DNA of 64,000 nucleotides from Clostridiales bacterium (GTDB lineage Bacteria > Bacillota > Clostridia > Christensenellales > CAG-138). The notes under the pieces were generated by a model, which was not told the origin of the DNA, did no database searches, and was given only the letters and a program-made list of their open reading frames with translations. The stretch lies in contig DXWI01000005.1 of the NCBI GenBank assembly GCA_019416935.1, forward strand, positions 26,385 to 90,384, written 5' to 3'. A program made the translations under genes and the position numbers. Positions 31,726 through 40,887 of the stretch are shown one piece after another. Numbering within the stretch: the first letter of the stretch is position 1; each line of letters opens with the position of its first letter.

Positions 31726-33084
31726 ATGCAGAATCAAAGGGAAATTCTGGAAACGGTGCGCATGATCGAGCAGCAGCATCTCGATATCCGCACGATCACC
31801 ATGGGTATTTCGCTGCACGACTGCGCGGATGCCGATGCAGAGCGCGCCTGCCAAAAGCTCTATGATAAGGTTACATCGCGCGCCGAAGCGCTCGTTCGGA
31901 CCGGCGAGCTGATCGAAACCGAGTATGGCATCCCGATCGTGAACAAGCGCGTTGCGGTGACCCCGATTGCGGAGATTGCCGCCGCCTCCGATGCGGCGGA
32001 CTACGTGCCGTTTGCCAGAGCGCTCGACCGTGCGGCAGAGACGCTCGGCATCAATTTCATCGGCGGATTTTCAGCGCTTGTGCAGAAGGGCATGACCGCA
32101 GCCGACAGGAAGCTCATCGCCAGCATTCCGGAAGCGCTGGCCGAAACGGGACGCGTCTGCTCGTCGGTCAACGTCGCTTCGACGCGCGCCGGCATCAATA
32201 TGGACGCCGTGGCGTGGATGGGCCGCATCATCCGCGAAACGGCCGCCCTGACGCGGGAAACGGACGGGCTCGGCTGCGCCAAGCTGGTGGTGTTTGCCAA
32301 CGCCGTGGAGGACAACCCCTTTATGGCGGGCGCGTTTCACGGCGCGGGCGAGCCGGAGTGCTGCGTGAACGTCGGCGTATCCGGCCCAGGCGTGGTCAAG
32401 ACCGCGCTGGAACAGGTGCGGGGCGAGCCGTTTGACGTTGTTGCGGAAACGATCAAAAAGACGGCGTTCCGCATCACGCGCATGGGTCAGCTCGTGGCGC
32501 GCGTGGCGGCGGAGCGGCTTGGCGTGCCGTTCGGCATCGTCGATCTGTCGCTGGCGCCGACGCCGGCCATCGGCGATTCCGTGGCGTATATTCTGGAGGA
32601 AATGGGACTTGAGCGCGCGGGCGCGCCGGGTACCACGGCGGCGCTTGCCATGCTCAACGATGCGGTTAAGAAGGGCGGCGTCATGGCTTCGGGCCATGTC
32701 GGCGGCCTTTCCGGCGCGTTCATCCCCGTCAGCGAGGATGCGGGCATGATCGAGGCGGCGCGCATCGGCGCGCTTTCGCTTGAAAAACTGGAGGCCATGA
32801 CCTGCGTATGCTCGGTGGGCATCGATATGGTGGCCGTGCCGGGCGCGACCAGTGCGGCCACGCTCTCCGCCATCATTGCGGATGAGGCGGCCATCGGCAT
32901 GATCAACCAGAAGACGACGGCCGTCCGCATCATCCCTGTGCCGGGCAAGGACGTGGGCGATACGGTCGAGTTCGGCGGGCTGCTCGGCACCGCGCCGGTC
33001 ATGCGGGTGAGCGGCTACGGCAGCGACGCCTTTATTGCGCGCGGCGGACGGATTCCGGCCCCGATTCACAGCCTCAGGAACTGA
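31726..33084 (+). CDS. UPF0210 (PFL family) protein
   Basis: A 452-residue protein of the UPF0210/DUF711 family. It opens with ILETVRMIEQQHLDIRTITMGISLHDC and carries the conserved CCVNVGVSGPGVVK, FRITRMGQLV and GVPFGIVDLSLAPTPAIGDSVA segments. The fold is related to glycyl-radical enzymes (pyruvate formate-lyase-like), but the glycyl-radical C-terminal loop is not present. Biochemical function is unknown. It pairs with the ACT protein in an operon; length is normal. Confidence 0.9.
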   Translation: MQNQREILETVRMIEQQHLDIRTITMGISLHDCADADAERACQKLYDKVTSRAEALVRTGELIETEYGIPIVNKRVAVTPIAEIAAASDAADYVPFARALDRAAETLGINFIGGFSALVQKGMTAADRKLIASIPEALAETGRVCSSVNVASTRAGINMDAVAWMGRIIRETAALTRETDGLGCAKLVVFANAVEDNPFMAGAFHGAGEPECCVNVGVSGPGVVKTALEQVRGEPFDVVAETIKKTAFRITRMGQLVARVAAERLGVPFGIVDLSLAPTPAIGDSVAYILEEMGLERAGAPGTTAALAMLNDAVKKGGVMASGHVGGLSGAFIPVSEDAGMIEAARIGALSLEKLEAMTCVCSVGIDMVAVPGATSAATLSAIIADEAAIGMINQKTTAVRIIPVPGKDVGDTVEFGGLLGTAPVMRVSGYGSDAFIARGGRIPAPIHSLRN

Positions 33085-33191
33085 ACTTTGGCCGCAGAGG
33101 ACGGTGCAGTGGCGTGCCGTTTTCGGGAGCGCGCGCCTGGCGGTGCGGCGGATGCGGCTGCTGCGCTGCGACCCGGGAACGGAAATCACCA

Positions 33192-33212
33192 ATGCGGGAG
33201 GGGAACCCGCAT
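33192..33212 (+). terminator. Stem-loop after the UPF0210 gene
   Basis: Perfect ATGCGGG (33192-33198) with CCCGCAT (33206-33212), 7-base loop, no T-run. It lies in a 256-base gap before the MFS gene that has no other clear feature. Confidence 0.35.
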
Positions 33213-33340
33213 GTGCGCGGCTGTCGGGCAGCGTGATAACGGCCGCAGCCTTTCCCGCCTGATGGCCTGCTGACGAATGCCAATGGATGCCCTGCCGGCC
33301 CACCGACAGGGTATGCCTATGTTTTGGAGGCAGTATCTCG

Positions 33341-34555
33341 ATGGAGACCATACGGCCGCCGCATTGGCGGCGCAGCTTTTTTACGGTGATTGCCGGACAG
33401 ACGGTCTCGCTGCTCGGCAGCTCGGCCGTGCAGTTCTCACTGATCTGGTGGCTGGCGAGCGAGACCGCTTCGCCGATGGTGCTGGCGTTCTCCGGACTGA
33501 TGGCGTTCCTGCCGCAGATGCTGCTCGGCCCCTTCGCGGGCGTATGGATCGACCGGCTCAAACGCAAGGCGGTGCTGATCGGGGCGGATCTGTGTGCCGG
33601 GGCGGTGGCCACGGCGTTTGCGGCCCTGTTCGTTGTGATGGAGCAGCCGCCCTACTGGACGGCCTGCCTCGCGCTTGGCCTGCGCGCAGTGGGCGGCGTG
33701 TTCCACACGCCTGCCATGCAGGCGATCATCCCGCTGCTGGTGCCTCGGGAGGAGCTGGTGCGCGCCGGCGGCTGGGGCCAGGTTTTGCAGTCGGGTTCGT
33801 TCATGCTCGGGCCGGTGATCGGCGCGGCCATGTACGCCGCGCTGCCAATGCCGGTTATTCTGCTGACGGATCTCTTTGGCGCGCTCGCTGCGGCGCTGGC
33901 CGTCGCGGTTGTGCATTTGCCGGAGCTCGCGCGAAAGGATACGGCGGCGCCCAACGTGCTGCGGGAACTGAAGGAGGGCGCCAAGGCCTATGCCTGCGAC
34001 CAAAAGCTGTGCTTCATGACCGGCTGCATCACCATCGGTCTGGTGTTCTTTTTGCCGCTCTCGTCGTTCTATCCGCTGATGACGAGCGATTTCTTTCGGG
34101 GTACCGCATGGCAGGGCAGCCTCGTGGAACTGCTGTATGCGGCGGGGATGATGCTCTCAGCGCTGCTTACGGGCATGCTGGGGCGGATGCACAACAAGCT
34201 GGCGTGGGTGCACATCGGGCTGTTGGGCCTCGGCGTCACCTCGCTGCTGTGCGGGCTGCTGCCGCCGACGGCGTTCGGTTTCTGGGCGTTTGCGGTGCTT
34301 TGCATGTTCATGGGCGCGTCAGGCAATCTGTACGGCATTCCCTTTACCGCCTATTTACAGGAGACCATTCCGCCGGAGCAGCAGGGACGCGCGTTTTCGC
34401 TGATGGGCAGCGTGATGTCGTTTGCCATGCCCGTCGGACTGCTCGTCTCCGGCCCGGTTGCCGAGGCATACGGCGTGCCGCTGTGGTTCGTGCTCACCGG
34501 TGCGGTGTTTTTGCTCACCACGGCGGTGAGCTGGTGGTATGTGAGGCCTCGGTAG
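33341..34555 (+). CDS. MFS transporter
   Basis: A 404-residue MFS permease with 12 hydrophobic segments. It begins WRRSFFTVIAGQTVSLLGSSAVQFSLIWWLASET, typical of the MFS_3/macrolide-efflux (MefA-like) group, with GPFAGVWIDRLKRKAVLIGADL as motif A (D-R-x-K-R-K). MefA-like proteins export macrolides or siderophores, but substrate cannot be told from sequence. The start is ATG 33341 with TTTGGAGG about 11 bases upstream. It is a different subfamily member from the MFS gene at 14666. Confidence 0.87.
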   Translation: METIRPPHWRRSFFTVIAGQTVSLLGSSAVQFSLIWWLASETASPMVLAFSGLMAFLPQMLLGPFAGVWIDRLKRKAVLIGADLCAGAVATAFAALFVVMEQPPYWTACLALGLRAVGGVFHTPAMQAIIPLLVPREELVRAGGWGQVLQSGSFMLGPVIGAAMYAALPMPVILLTDLFGALAAALAVAVVHLPELARKDTAAPNVLRELKEGAKAYACDQKLCFMTGCITIGLVFFLPLSSFYPLMTSDFFRGTAWQGSLVELLYAAGMMLSALLTGMLGRMHNKLAWVHIGLLGLGVTSLLCGLLPPTAFGFWAFAVLCMFMGASGNLYGIPFTAYLQETIPPEQQGRAFSLMGSVMSFAMPVGLLVSGPVAEAYGVPLWFVLTGAVFLLTTAVSWWYVRPR

Positions 34556-34637
34556 GCCGGCGAAACGTGCAAGTTGGCCATTCCCATTTTCGCGATTTTA
34601 TGGCATACTGTTGATAAGTAATTTTGTCGAGGAATCT

Positions 34638-35195
34638 ATGGAAGCCAGTTTTTTTGTTGATCCCACCCTGTACCGCGGTCGGCCTGCCGATGGCGCCGGA
34701 CGGCTCGCGGAGGAAACCGCCACCTATGACCTGCTCGACCGGCTCGGCATCCTCTATGTCCGGCTGGATCACGATCCCGCAATGACGATTGCCGATTGCG
34801 CCGAGATTGACGAGCGGCTCGGCACCGCCATGTGCAAGAACCTGTTTCTGTGCAACGCGCAGAAGACAGCGTTTTATCTGCTCATGATGCAGGGGAACAA
34901 GCCGTTTCGCACGAAGGATCTGTCCAGCCAGATCCGGTCGGCACGGCTGTCGTTTGCCGATGCGCCGCACATGGAGGCCTTTTTGCACATCCATCCCGGC
35001 TCCGTGTCCGTGATGGGACTGATGAACGATACGGAGAACCGCGTGCGCCTGCTCATCGACCGCGATGTGGCCAGTGAGCCGTACATCGGCTGCCACCCGT
35101 GCGTGAACACCTCCAGCCTGCGCATCGCGACCGCCGATCTGCTGGAACGGTTTTTGCCGGAGGTGCATCACGCGCCGACGATGGTAACGCTGTAA
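34638..35195 (+). CDS. Prolyl-tRNA editing protein (YbaK/ProX family)
   Basis: A 185-residue trans-editing protein of the YbaK/ProXp-ala/PrdX family, which hydrolyses mischarged aminoacyl-tRNA such as Ala-tRNA(Pro). It has YVRLDHDPAMTIADCAEID, the catalytic lysine region MCKNLFLCNAQK, GSVSVMGLMND and the C-terminal YIGCHPCVNTSSLRI. The family's 'G-x-x-x-K-N-L-F' motif is intact. The ATG at 34638 is preceded by CGAGGAA; an earlier in-frame TTG (34611) has no site. It stands alone before the second M29 gene. Confidence 0.9.
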   Translation: MEASFFVDPTLYRGRPADGAGRLAEETATYDLLDRLGILYVRLDHDPAMTIADCAEIDERLGTAMCKNLFLCNAQKTAFYLLMMQGNKPFRTKDLSSQIRSARLSFADAPHMEAFLHIHPGSVSVMGLMNDTENRVRLLIDRDVASEPYIGCHPCVNTSSLRIATADLLERFLPEVHHAPTMVTL

Positions 35196-35321
35196 AGGGC
35201 CGTTTGCGGCCGCAGGAGCATGCGCCGGAACGGAACGGGCGGGGCGTGTCCCGCATGCGGCGGGAACGGATGCAACGATTTTTTGAAATGAAACGTCTTA
35301 GGAGAGAAAGGGGTCGTTTGA

Positions 35322-36554
35322 ATGCTGTTGAACGCCAAGCTGAAGCAGTATGCAAAGCTGCTCGTGGAAGTCGGGCTGAATGTACAGAAGGGACAGCCGC
35401 TCGTGATCAGCTGCCCAGTGGACTGCGCGTATTTTGCGCGCCTGTGCGCCGAGGCCGGTTACGAGGCCGGCTGCAAAAGCGTGGAGATGGAGTGGCGCGA
35501 CGATGCGCTCACCCGCATGAAATATCTGAGGGCGGACGACGCGGTATTCGATGTGTGCCCGCCGTGGCGCAGCGCGTTCCGCATTGAAAATGCGCGCGCG
35601 GGCGCGGCGTTTCTCTCCATCCATGCGGAGGACCCCTCCCTGCTTGCAGGTGTGGAGCCCGGGCGCATCCAGCGGGCCTCCCGCGCAGCGGGCGAGGCGA
35701 TGAAGGAATTTCATGAGGGTACCATGCAGAACCGGTTCCAGTGGTGCATCGGCTCCATTCCCGTGCCGAGCTGGGCAAAGACCGTTTTTCCGGAACTGCC
35801 GGAGGCGGAGGCCATGGCGCGCCTTTGGGAGCGGATTTTTGACGCGGTGCGCATTACCGACGGCGGCGACGCGGTCGCGGCATGGCGCTCGCACATCGAA
35901 CGACTGACCTATTACCGCACGCGGCTCAACGAGCTCCGGTTCCGCGCGCTCCACTATCAAAACGCGCTCGGCACCGACCTGACCGTGGAATTGCCGGACG
36001 GGCATTTCTGGGCGGCGGGGCAGGAAAACACGCAGGGCGGCGTACCGTTTGTAGCAAACATGCCGACCGAAGAGGTGTTCACCGCGCCAAAGCGCGACGG
36101 CGTAAACGGCCGCGTGGTCGCATCGATGCCGCTTGTGCTCGACGGCAACATCGTGCGCGACTTTGCGCTCACGCTGGAGGCCGGCCGCATCGTGCGCGTG
36201 GAGGCAGGGGAGGGACAGGCGCTGCTCGAACAGGCTACCAGGCTGGACGAGGGCGCGGCCTATCTGGGCGAAGCGGCGCTTGTGCCGTTTGATTCGCCGA
36301 TCTCCGACACGAAAACGCTGTTTTACAACACGCTGTTCGATGAAAACGCCTCGTGCCATCTGGCGTTCGGCAGCGCCTATCCGTGCATCGAGGGCGGCGA
36401 CGCCATGAGCGAGGAGGAGCGCCGGTCGCACGGCCTCAACACCTCCATGACGCATGTGGACTTCATGATCGGCACGCGCGATCTGTCCATCACGGGCTTG
36501 ACGGCGGATGGCAGGGAGATCCCCGTGTTCGTACAGGGGAACTTTGCGCTCTAA
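35322..36554 (+). CDS. M29 family aminopeptidase (long form)
   Basis: A 410-residue M29 aminopeptidase, the more standard length for AmpS/PepS. Motifs: VGLNVQKGQPLVISCPVDCA at the N-terminus, GGVPFVANMPTEEVFTAPKRDGVNG (metal-binding EVFTAP), YLGEAALVPFDSPIS, and the C-terminal GSAYPCIEGG plus MTHVDFMIGT, which supply metal ligands. It removes N-terminal residues from peptides in the cytoplasm. AAAGGGG lies eight bases before the ATG. It is separated by 24 bases from the following envelope gene but has no export signal itself. Confidence 0.92.
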   Translation: MLLNAKLKQYAKLLVEVGLNVQKGQPLVISCPVDCAYFARLCAEAGYEAGCKSVEMEWRDDALTRMKYLRADDAVFDVCPPWRSAFRIENARAGAAFLSIHAEDPSLLAGVEPGRIQRASRAAGEAMKEFHEGTMQNRFQWCIGSIPVPSWAKTVFPELPEAEAMARLWERIFDAVRITDGGDAVAAWRSHIERLTYYRTRLNELRFRALHYQNALGTDLTVELPDGHFWAAGQENTQGGVPFVANMPTEEVFTAPKRDGVNGRVVASMPLVLDGNIVRDFALTLEAGRIVRVEAGEGQALLEQATRLDEGAAYLGEAALVPFDSPISDTKTLFYNTLFDENASCHLAFGSAYPCIEGGDAMSEEERRSHGLNTSMTHVDFMIGTRDLSITGLTADGREIPVFVQGNFAL

Positions 36555-36578
36555 CCGGATAAGGGGGAATCGGAACCA

Positions 36579-39167
36579 ATGCAGAACAAAAGAACGATCC
36601 GTGCGCTCGCACTGCTGCTGATCCTGACCATGGCGCTCTCGCTCCTGCCGGGGGCGGCGCTTGCGCAGGAAGAAACCGACAACGAAGCGAAAACGCTCCC
36701 GCTGTCCTTTGCGCTCCCGGAGAGCGAGGGCGACGTTTCCTGGCGCATGACCGACAAAAACGCCGATTCGCGCGTCAGAGTCGCGCCAAAACAGTCGATC
36801 CGTATCTCCTGGCCGGCGGAGGAGCGCGCCGCGACGCTGTATTTGAACTGGCATGCGGCGCCCGGGAACGGGTATACGCTCGTACAGCGGGATGCGTCCG
36901 GCGCGGAGCTTCAGCGGGACACGATTGCCGACGGCATTTTGAACCGCTGCTATGCGCTGCTGGAGGGCTGTGCATCGGTCGAAGTCATCGCGGGCGACGG
37001 AACGCCCATCGGTGAGGAAACGGAGCGCGAACAGAAAAAGCGGGCGCAGCAGGAGGGCTTTGCACTCTCCGAAGCGACGGTATACGGCGCGGGCGCGCTG
37101 CCCGCAGGCGTGCAGCAATGGGCCGTGCGCACGGAGTCGCCGGATGTGCTGCTCATCGCCGCCTATCCGTCGGAGGAGTTCATCAGCTTCGGCGGCTTGC
37201 TGCCGCTGCTGCTCAACCGCGGCGTGGATGTGCAGGTGCTGTTCATGACTGAGCGCACCGCCGGACTGCGCAACGAGTCGCTCGAAGCGCTCTGGTCGCT
37301 GGGCTTGACCGTGCAGCCGCTCTACGCCGGGTTCATCGGGCGCGGCGGCTCTGACTACGACATGCTGCGCAGTAACAAGGAATGGGGCAGAAACACTGCG
37401 GTTGCCAAGGTCATCGAGCCCATGATCGGTTCGATGCAGCCGGGTGTGGTCATCAGCTATGCCGCCGAAGCCGGGCAGATCGACGGCGCGTATCAGCTCA
37501 CGGGCGAGGCGGTGGAGATCGCTTTGGAGCAACTGGCAAAGAGCCGCGAGAATGCCTGGACGCCGAAAAAGTACTATACGCTTGCCCCGCGCAGCGTGGA
37601 CGGTTCGGCCGGATCGGAAGGTACGCGGCCGGATACGGCCGCGGCGCTTGTGACCTATGGCGGCGAGAGCGGCGATGCGCTTGCGCAGTGCCTGCTTGAC
37701 GAAGCGTTCCTCTCCCTGAGACTCCTCCGGCCGCAGGCGGCGGGTGGCAGCTATTCGCTGCAGACCACAACCGTCGGCGCGGACGCCGGAACCGATCTGT
37801 TTGAGAACCTGCCAGATATCCCGCCGGAGCCGACGCCGGAACCCACGCCGGAGCCGACGCCGGAACCCACGCCGGAGCCGACCGTCGAACCGACTGCCAT
37901 GCCGGATGTGACGGCCGCGCCGGAGGCGGAGGAAACGGCTGCCCGCGGCATGCCGATGCGCCTGCTGCTCGTGATCGCGGTCGCGGCGATCGGGCTGCTG
38001 TTCTCGGCGGCACTCATCATCGTGGCCGCATTGCGCAAGGACCGGAAGGGAAAGGGCGGCGGCCGTCTGTCGCTGCTGCTCGCTCTGCTGCCGCTGCTGC
38101 TCGGCCTGATCGCCGCGGCGGCACTGTACCTGCTCCTGCCCGAACCGCAGGCGCCCGTGCCGGTGCAGGCGCCGCCGGTGCTGACGGCCACGCCAAAACC
38201 GACCGATCCGCCGGCGTTGACGGCTGCGCCGGAGCCGACGGTACAGCCAACGCCGGAACCGACGCCACAACCGACCGTACAACCATCCGACGGCAAGTGG
38301 GCGGAGTTTTTCCGCGCAGAGACCGATCCGGAGGAGGTCGTGGTGGTCGATGTGGAGAACGGCCATTGGGAGTATCGCAGCGATACGCTCTCCGTGATCG
38401 TGGAGCGCAAAGTGACTGATGCGCCGATGACCTATTTCGTGGCGCACATCCGTATGCGCGATGTGAACGCGTTCCGCCCCGCGTTTTCCAACGATACCTA
38501 TAACGGCGGCACGCCCAAGGCTATGCCGTGGCAGATTTGCCGTATGCGCAGCGCTGTGCTCTTCCTGTCCGGCGACAACCTGATCCACATGGAGAAGGAG
38601 AAAAAGGGCGTCATGATCCGCAACGGCTGGGTCTATTATGACGGAACCAAGTCGGACACGCTGGCACTGTACCCGGATTTGACCATGCGCATCTATGAAA
38701 AGGGCACCGTGAACGCACAGCAGCTTCTGGAGGACGGCGTGCTCAACAGCTATGGGTTCATGTACAATCCGATTTTGATCCACAACGGCGTATTGAACGA
38801 GGCCGCGAACAAGAGCGACATCAAGGGCAGGAACCCGCGCGCAGGTCTCGGCATGGTGGAGGCGGGACACTTCGTGGCTATCGTCGTGGACGGAAGGCAG
38901 CCGGGCTACAGCATCGGCATGTACTTGGATGAGTTTGCCAAAGCCTTCCAGGCGGAGGGCTGCGTGGAGGCGTACAATCTGGACGGCGGCATCTCGGCTT
39001 CGATGGTGTTCATGGGCGAGCAGCTCAATACGCACGCCGGCGGAGATATCAGCCAGAGCAAGCACCAGCGTTCCGTGCCCGAGGGCATGCTCTGGGGGTA
39101 TTCGGAGCTCGTGCCCGCGCTGGATGATCCGATTTTGAACACCGGCAACAGAAAGCCCGCCAGGTAA
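36579..39167 (+). CDS. Degenerate PIG-L domain fused to a phosphodiester glycosidase
   Basis: An 862-residue exported fusion. Order: signal peptide (1-29), a beta-rich segment, a PIG-L-like domain (about 180-395), a Glu-Pro-Thr-Pro repeat linker (417-435), two membrane helices (about 460-485 and 497-520) with a basic turn between, a second Pro/Thr-rich linker, and a C-terminal NAGPA/DUF2233-type phosphodiester glycosidase domain (about 575-862). The C-terminal part shows ILIHNGVLNE, GRNPRAGLGM, and YNLDGGISASMVFMG (the ligand-binding GG motif). In the PIG-L part the metal motif AHPDDE reads AYPSEE, and the second-site histidine is missing (SYAAEAGQIDGAY), so this half is predicted inactive. 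Both globular halves face outside. Its neighbour is an intact PIG-L gene. Confidence 0.82.
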   Translation: MQNKRTIRALALLLILTMALSLLPGAALAQEETDNEAKTLPLSFALPESEGDVSWRMTDKNADSRVRVAPKQSIRISWPAEERAATLYLNWHAAPGNGYTLVQRDASGAELQRDTIADGILNRCYALLEGCASVEVIAGDGTPIGEETEREQKKRAQQEGFALSEATVYGAGALPAGVQQWAVRTESPDVLLIAAYPSEEFISFGGLLPLLLNRGVDVQVLFMTERTAGLRNESLEALWSLGLTVQPLYAGFIGRGGSDYDMLRSNKEWGRNTAVAKVIEPMIGSMQPGVVISYAAEAGQIDGAYQLTGEAVEIALEQLAKSRENAWTPKKYYTLAPRSVDGSAGSEGTRPDTAAALVTYGGESGDALAQCLLDEAFLSLRLLRPQAAGGSYSLQTTTVGADAGTDLFENLPDIPPEPTPEPTPEPTPEPTPEPTVEPTAMPDVTAAPEAEETAARGMPMRLLLVIAVAAIGLLFSAALIIVAALRKDRKGKGGGRLSLLLALLPLLLGLIAAAALYLLLPEPQAPVPVQAPPVLTATPKPTDPPALTAAPEPTVQPTPEPTPQPTVQPSDGKWAEFFRAETDPEEVVVVDVENGHWEYRSDTLSVIVERKVTDAPMTYFVAHIRMRDVNAFRPAFSNDTYNGGTPKAMPWQICRMRSAVLFLSGDNLIHMEKEKKGVMIRNGWVYYDGTKSDTLALYPDLTMRIYEKGTVNAQQLLEDGVLNSYGFMYNPILIHNGVLNEAANKSDIKGRNPRAGLGMVEAGHFVAIVVDGRQPGYSIGMYLDEFAKAFQAEGCVEAYNLDGGISASMVFMGEQLNTHAGGDISQSKHQRSVPEGMLWGYSELVPALDDPILNTGNRKPAR
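37827..37883 (+). repeat. Glu-Pro-Thr-Pro coding repeat
   Basis: Alternating codons (GAG CCG ACG CCG / GAA CCC ACG CCG) encode an EPTP repeat at residues 417-435. Two codon sets alternate, so at base level the period is 24. It is a wall-spanning-type linker; similar shorter ones occur in the next genes. Confidence 0.8.
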
Positions 39168-39171
39168 ATCC

Positions 39172-40710
39172 ATGCCAAGAAGAGGAGCCGGATTATGGGG
39201 AGCGGCAGCGCTGCTCCTCCTCTTGCTGACACCGCTCGTTTGCCTGAAGCCGACGCATGCACAGTGCCCGCCGCAAGCCGAAGCACTCCGGCCGGCCGAA
39301 GCGACGGGAGGGGCATCGCCGCCGGTGGCGGATGTTTCGCCGGTGCCGGAGACCGAACGCCGTCCGGTCAACGAACGCTGCACGGTGATCGAGGTGTCCA
39401 ATGCGTATCTTGACATCGGGCGGCTGTGGGATCAAATGGCATACGGCGTACCGCTGTCGGCCGGGGATACGGTGCGTTTTCAGTGGACGGATGAATTGCA
39501 GTGCGGGACGGTGTATTGGCGGTTTCGTCTCGAACAGCCGCCCGACAACATCACGCTGTCTTTTTTTGATGCGCAGGGACGCCTGCTTGAACGGCTGGAA
39601 CGGCCGGGCGTGATGGAGGAGAATCTTGAATATCTGCCGGAGGGAACGCGTAGCGTTGTACTGAAGGCTGATACGGCCTGCAACCTTGCCGAGCTGGCGC
39701 TGTATGCGCCTGGTGCGGCACCGGCAACCATGACCCATTTTGAGCCGCCGCTCACGAAGGCGGATCTGCTGCTTGTCGCTGCACATCCGGACGACGAGCA
39801 TGTCATGATGGGCGGCGTTGTGCCGTATTACGATGCGGAGCGCGGCTATGCCGTACAGGTGGTTTCCGTCACGCATGGCTATGCGGGCAAGGAGTGGGAT
39901 ACGCGCCGCCTGGAGTTTCGGCGCGGCCTGTACTGCAACAGGCTGACGCACTACCCACTGCTGCTCGGCCTGCTCGACAACTGGTATGATACCGGGGACA
40001 TCGCCATGAGCCGCTGGAGGAACCGCGGGCAGGATGTGGTGGCGGAACTGGTGCGGCTCATTCGCAGCACGCGGCCGGAAGTGGCCGTTACACACGATTT
40101 TGACGGGGAATACGGGCATGGCGCGCACATTGCCGTGGCCCGCGCCATGGCGGAGGCGGTGCAGCTGGCCGCCAACCCGCAGAGCGATTCGGAAAGCGTG
40201 GAGCAATACGGCGTATGGCAGGTCAAGAAACTCTATATCCATCTGTACCCGGCCAATCGGGTGACCCTGGATTTGGATGCGCCGCTTGCCGCTTTTCAGG
40301 GCAAAAGCGCGCGGGAGATGGCGGTGGAGGGCGTTGCGTGCCACACGAGCCAGAAGGTTGCTACATGGCAGCAGACCATTCGCGACCGCACCTATGATTC
40401 CGCTGCATACGGATTGTTCTTCTCTACGGTCGGCTATGAGGAAAGCGGGAGGGATTTTTTCGAAAACCTGGCGCCCGCCGTACAGCCGACCGATCCGGCT
40501 CCAACGCCGGAAACGACGCCGAAGGCGCTGCCGATGCCTGATTGTGCGGACGCGCAAGGATCATGCGTCGCAGCCATGCACACGCCGCCCGAACGGCGCG
40601 CGTTTCCGTCCGCTGCGGGGATGCTTCCGCTGGCTTTGGTGATAGCGGCGCTCATCTGGCGGCGGCGTACGGCGCGCAAGCCGGATGGGGACGGCAAATC
40701 GGGGCGCTGA
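39172..40710 (+). CDS. Exported PIG-L family deacetylase
   Basis: A 512-residue extracytoplasmic PIG-L (LmbE-type) deacetylase. It has an N-terminal signal anchor, a beta-rich domain (about residues 70-185), the PIG-L domain with an intact zinc motif VAAHPDDEHVMMGG (AHPDDE near residues 204-209) and the second site THDFDGEYGHGAH, and a C-terminal membrane helix. The family removes acetyl from N-acetylglucosamine-containing glycoconjugates. It is clearly related to the PIG-L half of the preceding gene, with the same beta domain in front, so the pair looks like a tandem duplication. It begins four bases after that gene; no clear own ribosome binding site. Confidence 0.88.
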   Translation: MPRRGAGLWGAAALLLLLLTPLVCLKPTHAQCPPQAEALRPAEATGGASPPVADVSPVPETERRPVNERCTVIEVSNAYLDIGRLWDQMAYGVPLSAGDTVRFQWTDELQCGTVYWRFRLEQPPDNITLSFFDAQGRLLERLERPGVMEENLEYLPEGTRSVVLKADTACNLAELALYAPGAAPATMTHFEPPLTKADLLLVAAHPDDEHVMMGGVVPYYDAERGYAVQVVSVTHGYAGKEWDTRRLEFRRGLYCNRLTHYPLLLGLLDNWYDTGDIAMSRWRNRGQDVVAELVRLIRSTRPEVAVTHDFDGEYGHGAHIAVARAMAEAVQLAANPQSDSESVEQYGVWQVKKLYIHLYPANRVTLDLDAPLAAFQGKSAREMAVEGVACHTSQKVATWQQTIRDRTYDSAAYGLFFSTVGYEESGRDFFENLAPAVQPTDPAPTPETTPKALPMPDCADAQGSCVAAMHTPPERRAFPSAAGMLPLALVIAALIWRRRTARKPDGDGKSGR

Positions 40711-40851
40711 GACGGCAGCCGGGCGCTGCCGCATTTCAGTAAGGCATGGCCCCACCCAATGCTGCGTATCTTTGGCCGCGATGGCGCGCGCTTCTGCTCG
40801 GCCGCTGCGGCGGTGAGAGCAGAAGGCGAATGCATCCGACAAAGTTGGGCA

Positions 40852-40880
40852 TTGCAACCGGGCGTGCCTTGCGGTATCAT
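40852..40880 (+). promoter_or_regulatory. Promoter with start site at the VanZ ATG
   Basis: TTGCAA (40852-40857), 17-base spacer, TATCAT (40875-40880). The ATG at 40888 begins seven bases after the -10 box, so the mRNA would be leaderless. Confidence 0.6.
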
Positions 40881-40887
40881 CAAAGGC

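Noticed and set aside
33277..34614. Alternative plus frame of 445 codons over the second MFS gene
   Set aside because: Another frame of the same strand; it gives Arg/Gly-rich sequence, while the other frame has clear MFS helices and a ribosome binding site.
35196..35321. T-box leader for the gap between the tRNA-editing gene and the M29 gene
   Set aside because: No T-box sequence (such as the conserved UGG-containing bulge) and no terminator/antiterminator pair can be found.
35298..39416. A 1372-codon open frame on the minus strand
   Set aside because: It is antisense to the M29 and PIG-L fusion genes, which have clear domains. Its protein is Arg/His/Gln-rich with no recognisable domain, a typical GC-rich shadow frame.
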